Part shown: piece by piece, positions 26,290-35,541 of the stretch
Layout: the number at the start of each line of letters is the position of its first letter
Numbering within the stretch: position 1 is the first letter of the stretch
NCBI GenBank assembly: GCA_013289795.1
Contig: JABCZH010000004.1
Coordinates: forward strand, 124,001-188,000
DNA: 64,000 bases
Reading direction: 5' to 3'
From: Acidobacteriota bacterium
Lineage (GTDB): Bacteria > Acidobacteriota > Terriglobia > Terriglobales > Acidobacteriaceae
Notes under the pieces: model-generated
Told to the model about the DNA's origin: nothing
The model's input: the letters and a program-made list of their open reading frames with translations, nothing else
The model's database searches: none
Translations under genes and position numbers: made by a program

Positions 26290-29013
26290 TCATTGCTTCA
26301 GGTCAGCGGGCCAGTTGGTGATCAGGGTGAGGGGTTCGGTTATGGATTGCGGCAGTACGGTGTTCATCACGAATTTCTTGCCGTCGGCGGAAACGGTGTA
26401 AGGTCCCGAGGAACCGCTCACAGTGGTGGCCTTGAACAGGGCGTGGGGGGTGCCCAGTTCCAGGCTGGCGCCCTTCTGGCTAACGTCCACAGCCATCACC
26501 TGCTGGTCAGTCGACCAAAAGACGAGTTCCTTGCTGTCCTTCCGCCAGTTTGGTCTCGTTCCTCCGGCGGTCGATACCTGCCAGCGGCCGGTGCCACTGG
26601 GGAAAGGCTGAATGTAAACCTCCATGCGGCCGGTCTCATTGTTGGCATAGGCCAGCCATTTGCCGTCGGGTGAGAAAGCGGGTGAGACGTCCGAGAAATT
26701 CGTGGCTACCACCGGAAACGGTTTCTGCTCGCCGGACTTGTCGGGGAACATGGGCAGCGCCCAGATATCCAAGCCGGTGGTCGATTTGGGATCCACCCGC
26801 ATGTAAGCGATGTAGCGGCCATCGGGAGAGACGGAGAAAGGAATCTCGCGTATGCCGGTGGTTTCTAGCAGCTTCTCCTTGGCACCTGTGCCGTCGGCAT
26901 TTTGACGGTAGAGAGAGTCCATATTGCCGCTTGGCCCGTAGGTGAAGACAATGGATTTTCCGTCGGGCCACCAGATAGGCCAACCGCTGTATTGCGGGCC
27001 AAAGGTGATGCGGGTCCTGGTGTGGCGGGTGAGGTCCACCACCCAGATGTCGCCGACTCCGTTGTTCTCGAGGGCAAAGGCCAACTTGCTAGCGTCGGGG
27101 GAAAGGATGGGCCAGTAGTAATCGGCGGTTTCGGGCACCACCGGCTCACCCGGCTTGCCGGATGGGTCGTACCAGATCAACTGAGAGCCGCCGCCAGCGG
27201 CGCCGTGCTGGTACAGCAACTCGCCGTTGGCCGAGGCTGTCAGGACGCTTCGCCAGGTGTCAGTATTGACCGCGACATGGTCGGCCACGGGCTTGGCCTC
27301 GCCCTCCAACGCCAGACTGCGCGGGTTGAAACGTTGCGCAACCAGAGTGTTGTCGCGCACGAACAAAAGATATCCGGGGGCCGCGTAGATGGCGTTGGAA
27401 TCATTCCGCAGCAGCAGCTTGCGGTCCTTGGAATCGAGTGCACCCAGATAGATACCGCTGTCTGCGCTGGTCCCGCCGTGGGCGAAGTAGAGAAAGTGCT
27501 TGCCGTCGGGAAGGAAATCGGGCCAGCGATGGGAAGTCTCCTTGACGTCTGGCGTGGATAGGGCGACGCGCGTACCCCCAGCGGCATCAACGCGCGCCAG
27601 GCCTACATTGGTATCCGGCGCGAACACGATTGTGCCGGTCGTGCTCCACGTTCCTCCCCGTCCGGAGGGGGCATCGCAAAGGGCTTGTGGAGGACCGCCG
27701 CTGGCATCCAACTTGTTCAGCTTATTCCCGGCGAAGAACGCCACGTAGCGACTGTCAGAGGACCAGAACGGGTAGGTGGCTCCATCGGTTCCGGACATAG
27801 GCTGCGCGACTGCGGAGTTCAGCGGCCGGATCCAAAGCATTTGCTTACCGTCTGCGTTCTTGGCAACGAAAGCGAGTCGCAGCCCGTCCGGGGAGAGCAC
27901 CGGCGGTCCGGCGGTGTTTCCGGTCAGCAGGAAAGTGGCTTTCTCCGGCGCCAGGATGTAGGAGTGAACCGAAACCTGCGGTGCGCGCAGGGATTGAAGA
28001 TAGGCCAGCGCGAAGCCGATGGCGACGATTGCGAGCACTCCGACTGCAATCCACGCCAGCCATGGCCGTTGTGCAGGCGCAACGGCGGGCACCTGGGTTG
28101 TAGCTAGCGGCGCTTCGGCAATCGCTTGCAGTTGGAGCTTGAGGTCGTGTGCAGACTGGATGCGCTCGTCGGGATCTTTATCGAGGCAGAGGCGAACGAC
28201 GCGGTCTAGCCCTTGTGGAGTCTCGGGACGCAGAGTGCTGACCGAAGGCGGATCCACCGCGAGAATCTGCCCGACGATGCTGGCCTGCGTTTTGCCTTCG
28301 AAGGTGCGCTTGCCCGTGACCATCTCGAACAGCATCACGCCGAAGGAAAAGATGTCGGAGCGGGCATCGGCCTCGACTCCCTGGATCTGCTCGGGCGACA
28401 TGTACTGGACGGTGCCGATCACCGCTCCGGCAGTGGAAAGCGGAGAAGCAGGCGAGTGGGCGGGCATGGTCTGCGTCAGGGCTGCGGCGAAAACGGAAGC
28501 TGAAGAGGTGCGTCCGCTTCCGGAGGCGACGGTCGCGTTGAGCGGCTTGGCGAGACCGAAATCGAGAAGCTTGGCGCCGGACTTGGTGAGCATCACGTTG
28601 CCGGGCTTCAAGTCGCGATGCACGACTCCGGCGCGGTGTGCTTTTTCGAGAGCGTCGGCAACCTCGATGGCGATTCTCAACACTTCTTCAGAGGCGAGCG
28701 GCCCCTTTCTCAACCGGTCGGCCAGAGATTCCCCTTGCAGGAACTCCATGACCAGGTAGTCGATGGGGCCTTCGTTGCCGACATCGTGGAGCACGCAGAT
28801 ATGCGGATGCTGAAGCTGGGAGATGATCTTGGCTTCGCGTTCGAAGCGGGCGCGCAGTTCAACGCTCGCCACTAGTTGAGCGTTCAATACTTTGATGGCA
28901 ACTGTGCGTTCCAATCGCGTGTCGCGAGCGCGATAGACTTCGCCCATGCCACCCGCGCCGAGCGGTGATTCGATTTCGTAGGGGCCAAGTCTGGTGCCAG
29001 AGGTCAGAGCCAT
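26290..29013 (-). CDS. Ser/Thr protein kinase with TolB-like beta-propeller sensor
   Basis: A 907-residue transmembrane kinase. ATG at 29013 places the glycine loop GAGGMGEVY at 19-27, Lys41, the catalytic HRDLKPGN with Asp134, and DFG at 151-153. A membrane helix follows at about 320-342 (WIAVGVLAIVAIGFALAYLQ). The remaining 560 residues form a WD40/TolB-type propeller with repeated SPDGxxxAF and FSPDGKWLAYANN blades. Cytoplasmic kinase plus extracytoplasmic propeller suggests ligand or protein sensing. An in-frame TTG at 29025 is the only alternative start close by. It is a different architecture from the TPR kinase at 632. Confidence 0.94.
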   Translation of the reverse strand: MALTSGTRLGPYEIESPLGAGGMGEVYRARDTRLERTVAIKVLNAQLVASVELRARFEREAKIISQLQHPHICVLHDVGNEGPIDYLVMEFLQGESLADRLRKGPLASEEVLRIAIEVADALEKAHRAGVVHRDLKPGNVMLTKSGAKLLDFGLAKPLNATVASGSGRTSSASVFAAALTQTMPAHSPASPLSTAGAVIGTVQYMSPEQIQGVEADARSDIFSFGVMLFEMVTGKRTFEGKTQASIVGQILAVDPPSVSTLRPETPQGLDRVVRLCLDKDPDERIQSAHDLKLQLQAIAEAPLATTQVPAVAPAQRPWLAWIAVGVLAIVAIGFALAYLQSLRAPQVSVHSYILAPEKATFLLTGNTAGPPVLSPDGLRLAFVAKNADGKQMLWIRPLNSAVAQPMSGTDGATYPFWSSDSRYVAFFAGNKLNKLDASGGPPQALCDAPSGRGGTWSTTGTIVFAPDTNVGLARVDAAGGTRVALSTPDVKETSHRWPDFLPDGKHFLYFAHGGTSADSGIYLGALDSKDRKLLLRNDSNAIYAAPGYLLFVRDNTLVAQRFNPRSLALEGEAKPVADHVAVNTDTWRSVLTASANGELLYQHGAAGGGSQLIWYDPSGKPGEPVVPETADYYWPILSPDASKLAFALENNGVGDIWVVDLTRHTRTRITFGPQYSGWPIWWPDGKSIVFTYGPSGNMDSLYRQNADGTGAKEKLLETTGIREIPFSVSPDGRYIAYMRVDPKSTTGLDIWALPMFPDKSGEQKPFPVVATNFSDVSPAFSPDGKWLAYANNETGRMEVYIQPFPSGTGRWQVSTAGGTRPNWRKDSKELVFWSTDQQVMAVDVSQKGASLELGTPHALFKATTVSGSSGPYTVSADGKKFVMNTVLPQSITEPLTLITNWPADLKQ

Positions 29014-29088
29014 GCGTGGGCGCAATTATAGCCTGAGCAGCACACTAGAGAACATGCGACGTCAATGGCCTGCCATCATCACGTAGCG

Positions 29089-29616
29089 CTACTTCTTTCC
29101 GATGCGGTAGACGATTCCGAAGTTGAGTCGAACCGAAGACGTAGTGGAACCGCTTGAGCGAATGCCAAAGTAATCGCTGCCCAGCCGCAGGGCGAACTTG
29201 CGGCTGCTGCCGAGCCCGATGTCGGCTCCGCCTCCGAGCGCGAAGGTAAACTGGGTTCCCCCGGCGGTGATGCCTCCGGTCGATTCGGAAAAGTGCGATC
29301 CACCGAACAGCGCCTGGGCGAAGGGCACGACCCTGTCCAACTTGCGGTAAGAGAATCGCGGGCCGAAGGTGTATGTTTCTCCCGAGAACGCGTCTGGGAT
29401 ATGGCCGACGTAGCCGCCGAAATCGCCAACCACGCCGAACCAGGGGTTGGCGTTGAGAGCGACCGAGGCGCTGCCGCCGTTCATCCAGATGGTAAAACCC
29501 TTAACAATATAAAGAGGAGAGTATCCCACGGCGACGTCAGCCTTGGGGGTATCCTGCGCGCGGGAAATCGGGGCTAAGAGCGAAAAAGCAAGGACGGCCA
29601 AGATCGGTTTCTTCAT
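29089..29616 (-). CDS. Small outer-membrane beta-barrel protein
   Basis: A 175-residue product with a signal peptide (MKKPILAVLAFSLLAPISRA) and alternating polar/hydrophobic strands ending in VRLNFGIVYRIGKK, consistent with an eight-stranded OmpA/OmpX-like barrel. Typical strand sequences are FTFALGGGADIGLG and FALRLGSDYFGI. ATG 29616 is chosen because it gives a clean leader. It is divergent from the export operon, so it might share regulation with it, but no functional link is demonstrated. Confidence 0.75.
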   Translation of the reverse strand: MKKPILAVLAFSLLAPISRAQDTPKADVAVGYSPLYIVKGFTIWMNGGSASVALNANPWFGVVGDFGGYVGHIPDAFSGETYTFGPRFSYRKLDRVVPFAQALFGGSHFSESTGGITAGGTQFTFALGGGADIGLGSSRKFALRLGSDYFGIRSSGSTTSSVRLNFGIVYRIGKK

Positions 29617-29997
29617 TTGTAGGCTCCGGAGAACGAAAAGTCCTAAATTGCACGCCTGAGCCCCAAGAAGATGGCAGGAAATATACCGCAAAACCTCAGT
29701 CGCGGTGTCAAGTTAATGTAAGAACCATCTGCAACCGCGAGCGGTGCTGAAGGACTGTTTCCACAAGCCGAGGATCCCGTACTCTGCCTCAGCCGGTTCA
29801 GCAACGGCAAGTAATGAATTGCCGTGGATTGCCCAAGAAACCCGCCAATCCTGAGACCGGCCGCCACCTAACAATGAGGTGTTGACCCGTAATGGCCGAC
29901 AGCAGTAAGATTCGCACTCGGAAAAGAGCCGGCCTTGCGCCCCTCCCCAACGTCGCGCAGGCAGCCTACGGCAGGACAGTTCGCAGAAACGCCGTTT
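29617..29997. other. Divergent promoter region of the export operon
   Basis: No gene is seen. A sigma-70-type promoter candidate for the operon is listed separately. CGGCAGGACAGTTCGCA near 29970 resembles a -24/-12 element, but its GG-to-GC spacing is one base too long. Confidence 0.5.
29882..29911 (+). promoter_or_regulatory. Candidate sigma-70 promoter for the GAF/HlyD/M50 operon
   Basis: TTGACC and TAAGAT are separated by 18 bases. Transcription would begin near 29918, giving a leader of about 80 bases before the ATG at 29998. It is identified by eye only. Confidence 0.35.
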
Positions 29998-32397
29998 ATG
30001 CCGAATCCACAATCTACGTTCGCGGTCGATGTGGTCGAGTTTGCCGCCACTCTGCTGGCACAGCAGGAGGCCGCCCCCCGTGCGCAGGTAATCGCAGACA
30101 AGGTTGCCGAGTTGCTGGCGGACACCGCGGTCGTGGTCTATGTGATTGCGGACCAGGAGAGTCCCGAATGGACAGCGAAGGCTACCGCAGGGGAGATCAC
30201 GGTTACAGATGCGGTGGAGTTTGAGACTGGAACGCTGGGCGCGTTAGCGGCAAAGCGGGAACTGCTGGTGTTTGAGGGGAGCGACCTGCCCCGCGAAGAG
30301 TACGCCCATCTCGACATTCGTCGGCAATTCGTCGCTCTGGCCTGCGTCCCGCTGCAGGTGAACGAGACGCTGGTGGGCGCCATCGAGCTGTTCCATTACG
30401 AAAGTTCCTTCCCAAAAGCCATGTTGGCAGCACTGAACGAGGTCGCCGAACTGGCTGCGCCCGCGCTCGCGTCCGCGCTCTTCTACGAGAGCGAGCGCAA
30501 CACCAACCTGCACTCCATCAGCCGCGTCACCCAGATGTACGACCTGGAAAAGGTCTTCAACTCAACGCTAGAGATGGACGAATTGCTGGGCACGATTGCC
30601 GGAAAGTTCCAGGAAGTGATGAACGTGCAGGGCGTCAATTTGTGGATGGTGAACGACGATGCTTTGGAACTAGTTGCGTGTGCCGGAGTCGATCCCACGG
30701 TTGAGGTTGGCATGGTGCAGAAGCCGGGCGAGGGCATCGCGGGAGATCTCTCCGACAGCGGCGAACCGGTGGTGATCGATGATCCCGAAGACGAGCGCCT
30801 CCAGAAGCGAAATCAAGGTGTCCAGGATGGGGCGGTGTTCTCCCTTGTGGCGGCTGCGCTGATGGAGCACGAGACGCTGGTGGGCGTAGTTGAAGCAGTG
30901 AACCGGATGGATGGACTTCCATTCGACGAAGATGACGAATTCCTGCTGGCCAACATCTGCGAAACCGCCAGCAATGCGCTGCACAATGCCAGCTTGTTGC
31001 AGGCTGAGCGCAAAGTGGAGATCCTTGAAGCCCTGGTTAAGGTGAGCGGTGAGATTACTTCCACTCTCGATCTGGACCGGGTTCTGGATGCGGTGGTGAA
31101 CGGGCCCAGCAGCGTAATCCCATATGAACGGGCGGCGATCGCGTTGGACCAGCGGGGCAAGTTGCAACTGAAAGCGATCGCGGGAGTGAGCAAGATCAAT
31201 CCCCAGGACCCGAACACAGCGCGTCTGCAAGAGTTGCTGGAGTGGGCGTCGTCGTCCAAGCAATCCATGTTCGTGATGCAGCACGGGAACGATGTGGAGG
31301 ACGAGCGTCCGGAGACGCGTGCGAAGTTCGAGAAATACTTTGCCGATAGCGGTATGCGTGCGTTTCATGCGCTGCCGCTGGCGGATGACGATGGCACGTT
31401 GGGCATCCTGTCATTCGAGAGCAGCGATCCGGACTTTCTCAGTACTGCACATCTGGAAATGATCAAGGTGCTGGCCGGGCAGGCAACGGTGGCGCTGCGC
31501 AATGCGTCGCTTTATCGCGAGGTGCCGTTCATCGACGTGCTCGGGCCGATTCTGGCGAAGAAACGCAAATTTCTGGCCATGGAGAAGGGGCGGCGGACGG
31601 TCGTGGTGGCTGGCGCGGCTCTCGCCCTGTTGTTCCTCGCAGCCTTTCCCTTGCCGCTGCGGGTGGATGGGCCCGCCGTGGTGGCTCCGGAACATAGTGC
31701 GCGGGTGCAGCCTGAAGTCGCCGGCGTGGTGCAGGCAGTGAATGTGCGGGAAGGCGACGCCGTGAAACAAGGCACGGTTCTGGCCCGTCTGGCGGATTGG
31801 CAATATCGTGCTGAACTTGCTGCCGCGCAGGCCAAGTACGAAACCGCAGTTTCACGAACGAACCGGGCACTCGCCGGCAACGACGGTACCGAGGCCGGAA
31901 TCGAACGGGTGCAAGCCGACTACTGGGCGTCTGAAGTGGCTCGCGCCCGAGAACGATTGCAAAAGACGCTGTTGCGCTCGCCCATCGATGGTCTGATTGC
32001 CACACCCCACATCGAGGACTCGGTAGGACAGGATTTGAAACCCGGCGATACTTTTGCGGAAGTCGTCGATACCTCGCGGGCAAGTGTGGACGTTGCCATC
32101 GATGAACATGATGTGTCGCTGCTCCGGCCCGGCGAAGAGGCATCGGTCAAACTCGATGGGTTTCCCACGTACACGTTTCGCGGCGAGTTGACGGTGGTGA
32201 GCCCCAGGGGCCAAGCGCAGGGCGATGACCGCGTGTTTTTTGCACGAGTCAGCGTACCCAATAGCGAAGGGCTGATCCGCACGGGAATGCAAGGCCGCAG
32301 CAAGATCTTCACGGCGTGGAGACCTGCGGGAGAGGTCTTCTTCCGGCGGCTGGGCATGTGGCTGTGGTCGAAGATTTGGTCGTGGTTTGGATGGTGA
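29998..32397 (+). CDS. GAF-domain protein fused to an HlyD-type membrane-fusion module
   Basis: About 799 residues. The N-terminal two thirds hold three GAF-like sensor regions (about residues 20-160, 185-335 and 350-520), the second with VGVVEAVNR and the third with LGILSFES. A single membrane helix (VVVAGAALALLFLAAFPLPL) lies near 545-565. It is followed by an HlyD-type barrel-sandwich: EVAGVVQAVNVREGDAVKQG, a short coiled coil, then LLRSPIDGLI and a beta-barrel domain. The expected topology is GAF domains in the cytoplasm and HlyD in the periplasm, unlike ordinary adaptors, which lack cytoplasmic sensors. It heads a three-gene operon with another adaptor and an M50/HlyD protein. Ligands of the GAF domains are unknown. 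Confidence 0.88.
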   Translation: MPNPQSTFAVDVVEFAATLLAQQEAAPRAQVIADKVAELLADTAVVVYVIADQESPEWTAKATAGEITVTDAVEFETGTLGALAAKRELLVFEGSDLPREEYAHLDIRRQFVALACVPLQVNETLVGAIELFHYESSFPKAMLAALNEVAELAAPALASALFYESERNTNLHSISRVTQMYDLEKVFNSTLEMDELLGTIAGKFQEVMNVQGVNLWMVNDDALELVACAGVDPTVEVGMVQKPGEGIAGDLSDSGEPVVIDDPEDERLQKRNQGVQDGAVFSLVAAALMEHETLVGVVEAVNRMDGLPFDEDDEFLLANICETASNALHNASLLQAERKVEILEALVKVSGEITSTLDLDRVLDAVVNGPSSVIPYERAAIALDQRGKLQLKAIAGVSKINPQDPNTARLQELLEWASSSKQSMFVMQHGNDVEDERPETRAKFEKYFADSGMRAFHALPLADDDGTLGILSFESSDPDFLSTAHLEMIKVLAGQATVALRNASLYREVPFIDVLGPILAKKRKFLAMEKGRRTVVVAGAALALLFLAAFPLPLRVDGPAVVAPEHSARVQPEVAGVVQAVNVREGDAVKQGTVLARLADWQYRAELAAAQAKYETAVSRTNRALAGNDGTEAGIERVQADYWASEVARARERLQKTLLRSPIDGLIATPHIEDSVGQDLKPGDTFAEVVDTSRASVDVAIDEHDVSLLRPGEEASVKLDGFPTYTFRGELTVVSPRGQAQGDDRVFFARVSVPNSEGLIRTGMQGRSKIFTAWRPAGEVFFRRLGMWLWSKIWSWFGW

Positions 32398-32411
32398 GCC
32401 GAGGTGAAGCG

Positions 32412-33299
32412 ATGAAGCGATATATCGTGATCGGGCTGACGTTTCTGCTGCTGGGTTTCAGTGGATGCAGCGGTTCGAAGGAAGTCGTCGCGGCCGCCGC
32501 CCCGGCGCAACCGGCGGACCAGCCGGCCAGTGTACAGAAGGAGAGCGTTTTCGTCGCCTCGGGCCCGGTCGTGGTGGAGAACCAGGTGGATGTCAGCGCC
32601 TTGCGAGAAGGGCCGGTGGTAACCATTCTGGCCCAGCCCGGTACGCAAGTACATCAAGGACAACTTCTGGCGAAACTCGATGACCGCCAGATTTCCGCTG
32701 ACGTGGAGGGCGCGGCCGCCCGGGTTCGGTCAATCGAGGCGAATCTGAAGAATTGGCAAGCCGAGACCAATGTTCTTAAATCTGACCGGGCGCGCGCTGA
32801 GAAATTATATGAGGCGCAGGTGATCCCGAAAGAAGAGCTGGAACATGTGCAATATAAAGAAGAGGCGGACGAATACGAAGTGCAGCGTGAAGCCGAAAGC
32901 CTGAACAATGCCAAGGCGACCCAGAAATCACTCGAACTGGAGCTTGACAAGACCAACATTGTCGCCCCGTTCGACGGAATCGTGGCGCGCCGCTATGTGC
33001 GAGTCGGCCAGAAAGTCTCGCCCGGCGACCGGCTCTTCTGGGTCACCGCCATGGCGCCACTGCAGGTGAAATTCACCTTGCCGGAACGGTTACTCGGAGA
33101 TGTCAAGCGCGGGCAAGTCGTTTCCGTATCTTCCACGGATGTCTCTCCCGCTGCCCAACACGACGCCAAGGTGATCGATGTCAGCCCGGTGGTGGATCCA
33201 TCGAGCGGCACGATTGAAGTTCTGGCCCAGATTGAGGGGCCTGCCCCTGATTTGCTGCCCGGGATGCTGGCCTCGATCCGCATCAACCTGCCGCAATGA
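32412..33299 (+). CDS. Lipoprotein membrane-fusion (RND-type) adaptor
   Basis: A 295-residue periplasmic adaptor anchored by a lipobox (LLLGFSGC, Cys19). After the lipoyl half-motif (VVTILAQPGTQVHQGQLLAK) there is a coiled-coil hairpin (about 90-160), the second lipoyl half (IVAPFDGIVARRYVRVGQKV) and a beta-barrel domain. GAGGTG lies 5 bases before ATG 32412. It follows the GAF-HlyD gene by 14 bases and overlaps the M50 gene by four (ATGA), so translation is probably coupled. No RND pump or TolC gene is adjacent, which suggests that the partner is the M50/HlyD protein. Confidence 0.9.
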   Translation: MKRYIVIGLTFLLLGFSGCSGSKEVVAAAAPAQPADQPASVQKESVFVASGPVVVENQVDVSALREGPVVTILAQPGTQVHQGQLLAKLDDRQISADVEGAAARVRSIEANLKNWQAETNVLKSDRARAEKLYEAQVIPKEELEHVQYKEEADEYEVQREAESLNNAKATQKSLELELDKTNIVAPFDGIVARRYVRVGQKVSPGDRLFWVTAMAPLQVKFTLPERLLGDVKRGQVVSVSSTDVSPAAQHDAKVIDVSPVVDPSSGTIEVLAQIEGPAPDLLPGMLASIRINLPQ

Positions 33300-35449
33300 A
33301 CATTGTTCAAGCACTGGACGCCGCGATTCCTGAAATGCCCGAACGGGTGATCCGGCGGGACAAGCCCAAGGTTGACCCCCGCGTCATCACCAAAGAGCAC
33401 ATCGAGGACGGCCGCCCGATTATCGTTACCAAGCTCCCGGGAACTGAGGTGGTTCTTCGCTTCATTCCTGAACAATGGAAGTTGATTCAGCTCTTTGACG
33501 GAAACAGAACCTATCAGGAGATCGCCGCACTCTCGGCTGAGGCCACGGGGTCGGCTTTCTCAGAAGACGACGTGCGAGAGATTACCAGCTTCCTGTACAA
33601 CAACACGGAGTTTATCTGCAAGACACCGCTGGAAAAAAACATCATCCTGCAGGAACAGGTCCGCGGCCAACGCCGCAAGAAGCTGAAGAAATCCCGGATA
33701 ACGGATTTCACCGACATCACCGTAAAGGAATGGCCGAACGCCGACCAATACATCACCTGGCTGTACCCCAAACTGAAGTTTATCTACACTCCTGCCTTCG
33801 TTCTATTCAGTTTTTTCCTGTTTGCCGTCATGCTCTGGATGTGGGCTGACAAATTCATGGAAATCTGGAATGACAGCTTCGAGTTTTATAACTTCACCGC
33901 CAAGTCCGGGAAGGATCTGCTCGAGTTCTGGTTTCTGTTCGGAACCATGGCTTGTATTCACGAGAGCGCGCACGGGCTCACCTGCAAGCACTTCGGCGGC
34001 AACGTCGAAAAGATGGGGTTCACTCTCATGTATTTTGCCCCCAGCTTTTTCTGCGACGTTTCTCAAGTATGGATTTACGGGGGCCCGGTGGAGAGGATGG
34101 CTACAGCCATTGCCGGCATTTGGATTGATCTGATCATTTGCGTCTTCGCCACGGTGGTGTGGTGGGGAACGGCCACCGGCATGACCATCCACGACCTGGC
34201 CTACAAAGTGATGATGGTCACCGGCATCGGCGTCTCCTTGCTTAACCTCAACCCGCTGATAAAGCTGGACGGATATTTGATCTTTACCGAACTCATTCAT
34301 GAGCCCGACCTCAAGGAAAAGAGTACAGCCTACCTTTCCGGCCTCATGCGGAAAAAGATCTTCGGCCTGCCGGTGGAGGTGGACTTTGTCCCGCGGCGTC
34401 GGCGTGTTTTCTATGTCGTCTATGCCATCCTTTCCGGCATGTACGGATATCTGCTGTTGTCGTTCCTGATGGTGCTGTCGTTTCATATTTTGCAGGCTTA
34501 TACGCCGGAGTGGGCCTTCCTGCCTGCTCTTGGCATCGGGTATTGGGTCTTCAAGTCCAAGATCAAAATGGTGGTGAAGTTTATGAAAATTGTTTACCTG
34601 GACAAGAAAGAACGGCTGCGAGCCTGGCTGACCGTGCCACGCATCGTAGCGCTCTCTGCTGCGTTATTGGTGATCATCTTTCTGCCGCTATGGCCGGAGT
34701 TTGTCGAAGGACGCTTTGTGTTGGAACCGGCTCACAAAGCGTGGATCCATGCCGAGGTCGCGGGACGGGTGACGCGAGTGCTTGCCCGGGAAGGGCAAGC
34801 TGTGGCCGCCGGCCAACCTTTGGTCGAACTCCGAAATCTGCAACTGGAGTCGGCGGCGGCAGGCGCGAATGCTGACTTGCACGCCGCTTCCGATCAAGCC
34901 AACCTTGCGCTTTTGCACTATGACGATTTCGGTCCGGCAGAGTATAAACGCCAGGAGATGGCAGAGCGGAACCGGGCAATGGTCGACCAGGAAGCTCTTC
35001 TCCGAGTTACCAGCCCCATCTCCGGTGTGGTGGTGACTCCGCGGCTGGATGACCTGATGGGAGCATATTTGAAATCTGGCGCGGAGATCGCGGAGGTGGC
35101 CGATCCCTCTACCCTGACTGCCCGCATCTACATCCCCGAATTCGGGATGACGGACGTTCATCCGGGTTCCACAGTGAGGCTCCAGGCGGAATCTCATGCC
35201 ATGCCTCTGACTGCGACCTTGCTGTCAGTGGCGGCTGCATCCAGTTCGATTGAGCCGGGGCTCATCCCCCAGGACCAACTGAAAGGCATTACTGCGCCTC
35301 GTTTCTATGTGGGATCGGCATCGCTGACGAACCCCGGCGCACTACGGGAGGGTATGACCGGCGCCGCCAAGATCCTGGTCACTTACCGCAGCATTGCAGG
35401 GTTCAGCTGGATATTTGGCCGCGATCTGATCGAGCGCAAGCTGTGGTAA
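33296..35449 (+). CDS. PqqD-like / M50 metalloprotease / HlyD fusion protein
   Basis: A 717-residue membrane protein. Residues about 45-108 (VVLRFIPEQWKLIQLFDGNR and TYQEIAAL) resemble a PqqD-like RiPP-recognition fold. Membrane helices start near 165. HESAHGLTCKHFGG at 222 gives the HExxH zinc site of peptidase M50, and NLNPLIKLDGY (Asp325) supplies the third ligand. About residues 470-700 form an HlyD barrel-sandwich (AEVAGRVTRVLAREGQAV, then SPISGVVVTP). Proteins of this layout occur with peptide-export operons. It overlaps the adaptor gene by four bases. It is the likely core of a processing-and-export complex; its convergent neighbour encodes a possible substrate. The PqqD call is by eye and less certain than M50 and HlyD. 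Confidence 0.85.
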   Translation: MNIVQALDAAIPEMPERVIRRDKPKVDPRVITKEHIEDGRPIIVTKLPGTEVVLRFIPEQWKLIQLFDGNRTYQEIAALSAEATGSAFSEDDVREITSFLYNNTEFICKTPLEKNIILQEQVRGQRRKKLKKSRITDFTDITVKEWPNADQYITWLYPKLKFIYTPAFVLFSFFLFAVMLWMWADKFMEIWNDSFEFYNFTAKSGKDLLEFWFLFGTMACIHESAHGLTCKHFGGNVEKMGFTLMYFAPSFFCDVSQVWIYGGPVERMATAIAGIWIDLIICVFATVVWWGTATGMTIHDLAYKVMMVTGIGVSLLNLNPLIKLDGYLIFTELIHEPDLKEKSTAYLSGLMRKKIFGLPVEVDFVPRRRRVFYVVYAILSGMYGYLLLSFLMVLSFHILQAYTPEWAFLPALGIGYWVFKSKIKMVVKFMKIVYLDKKERLRAWLTVPRIVALSAALLVIIFLPLWPEFVEGRFVLEPAHKAWIHAEVAGRVTRVLAREGQAVAAGQPLVELRNLQLESAAAGANADLHAASDQANLALLHYDDFGPAEYKRQEMAERNRAMVDQEALLRVTSPISGVVVTPRLDDLMGAYLKSGAEIAEVADPSTLTARIYIPEFGMTDVHPGSTVRLQAESHAMPLTATLLSVAAASSSIEPGLIPQDQLKGITAPRFYVGSASLTNPGALREGMTGAAKILVTYRSIAGFSWIFGRDLIERKLW

Positions 35450-35483
35450 AGGCGTTTTGAGAAGTTGCGATCGGGTGCAATAA

Positions 35484-35512
35484 AAAGGACCGCCTTTTTG
35501 AGGCGGTCCTTT
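35484..35512. terminator. Bidirectional rho-independent terminator
   Basis: Perfect 12-bp arms AAAGGACCGCCT and AGGCGGTCCTTT flank a TTTTG loop. T-rich sequence follows on the plus strand and TTTTTA follows on the minus strand. It separates the convergent export operon and the repeat-peptide gene. Confidence 0.85.
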
Positions 35513-35541
35513 CTTGTGTGACTTGTGTTTCGCGATGCGAA

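Noticed and set aside
29965-29985. Sigma-54 promoter before the GAF/HlyD operon (CGGCAGGACAGTTCGCA)
   Set aside because: The GG to GC distance is 13 rather than 12 bases, which is not tolerated by sigma-54.
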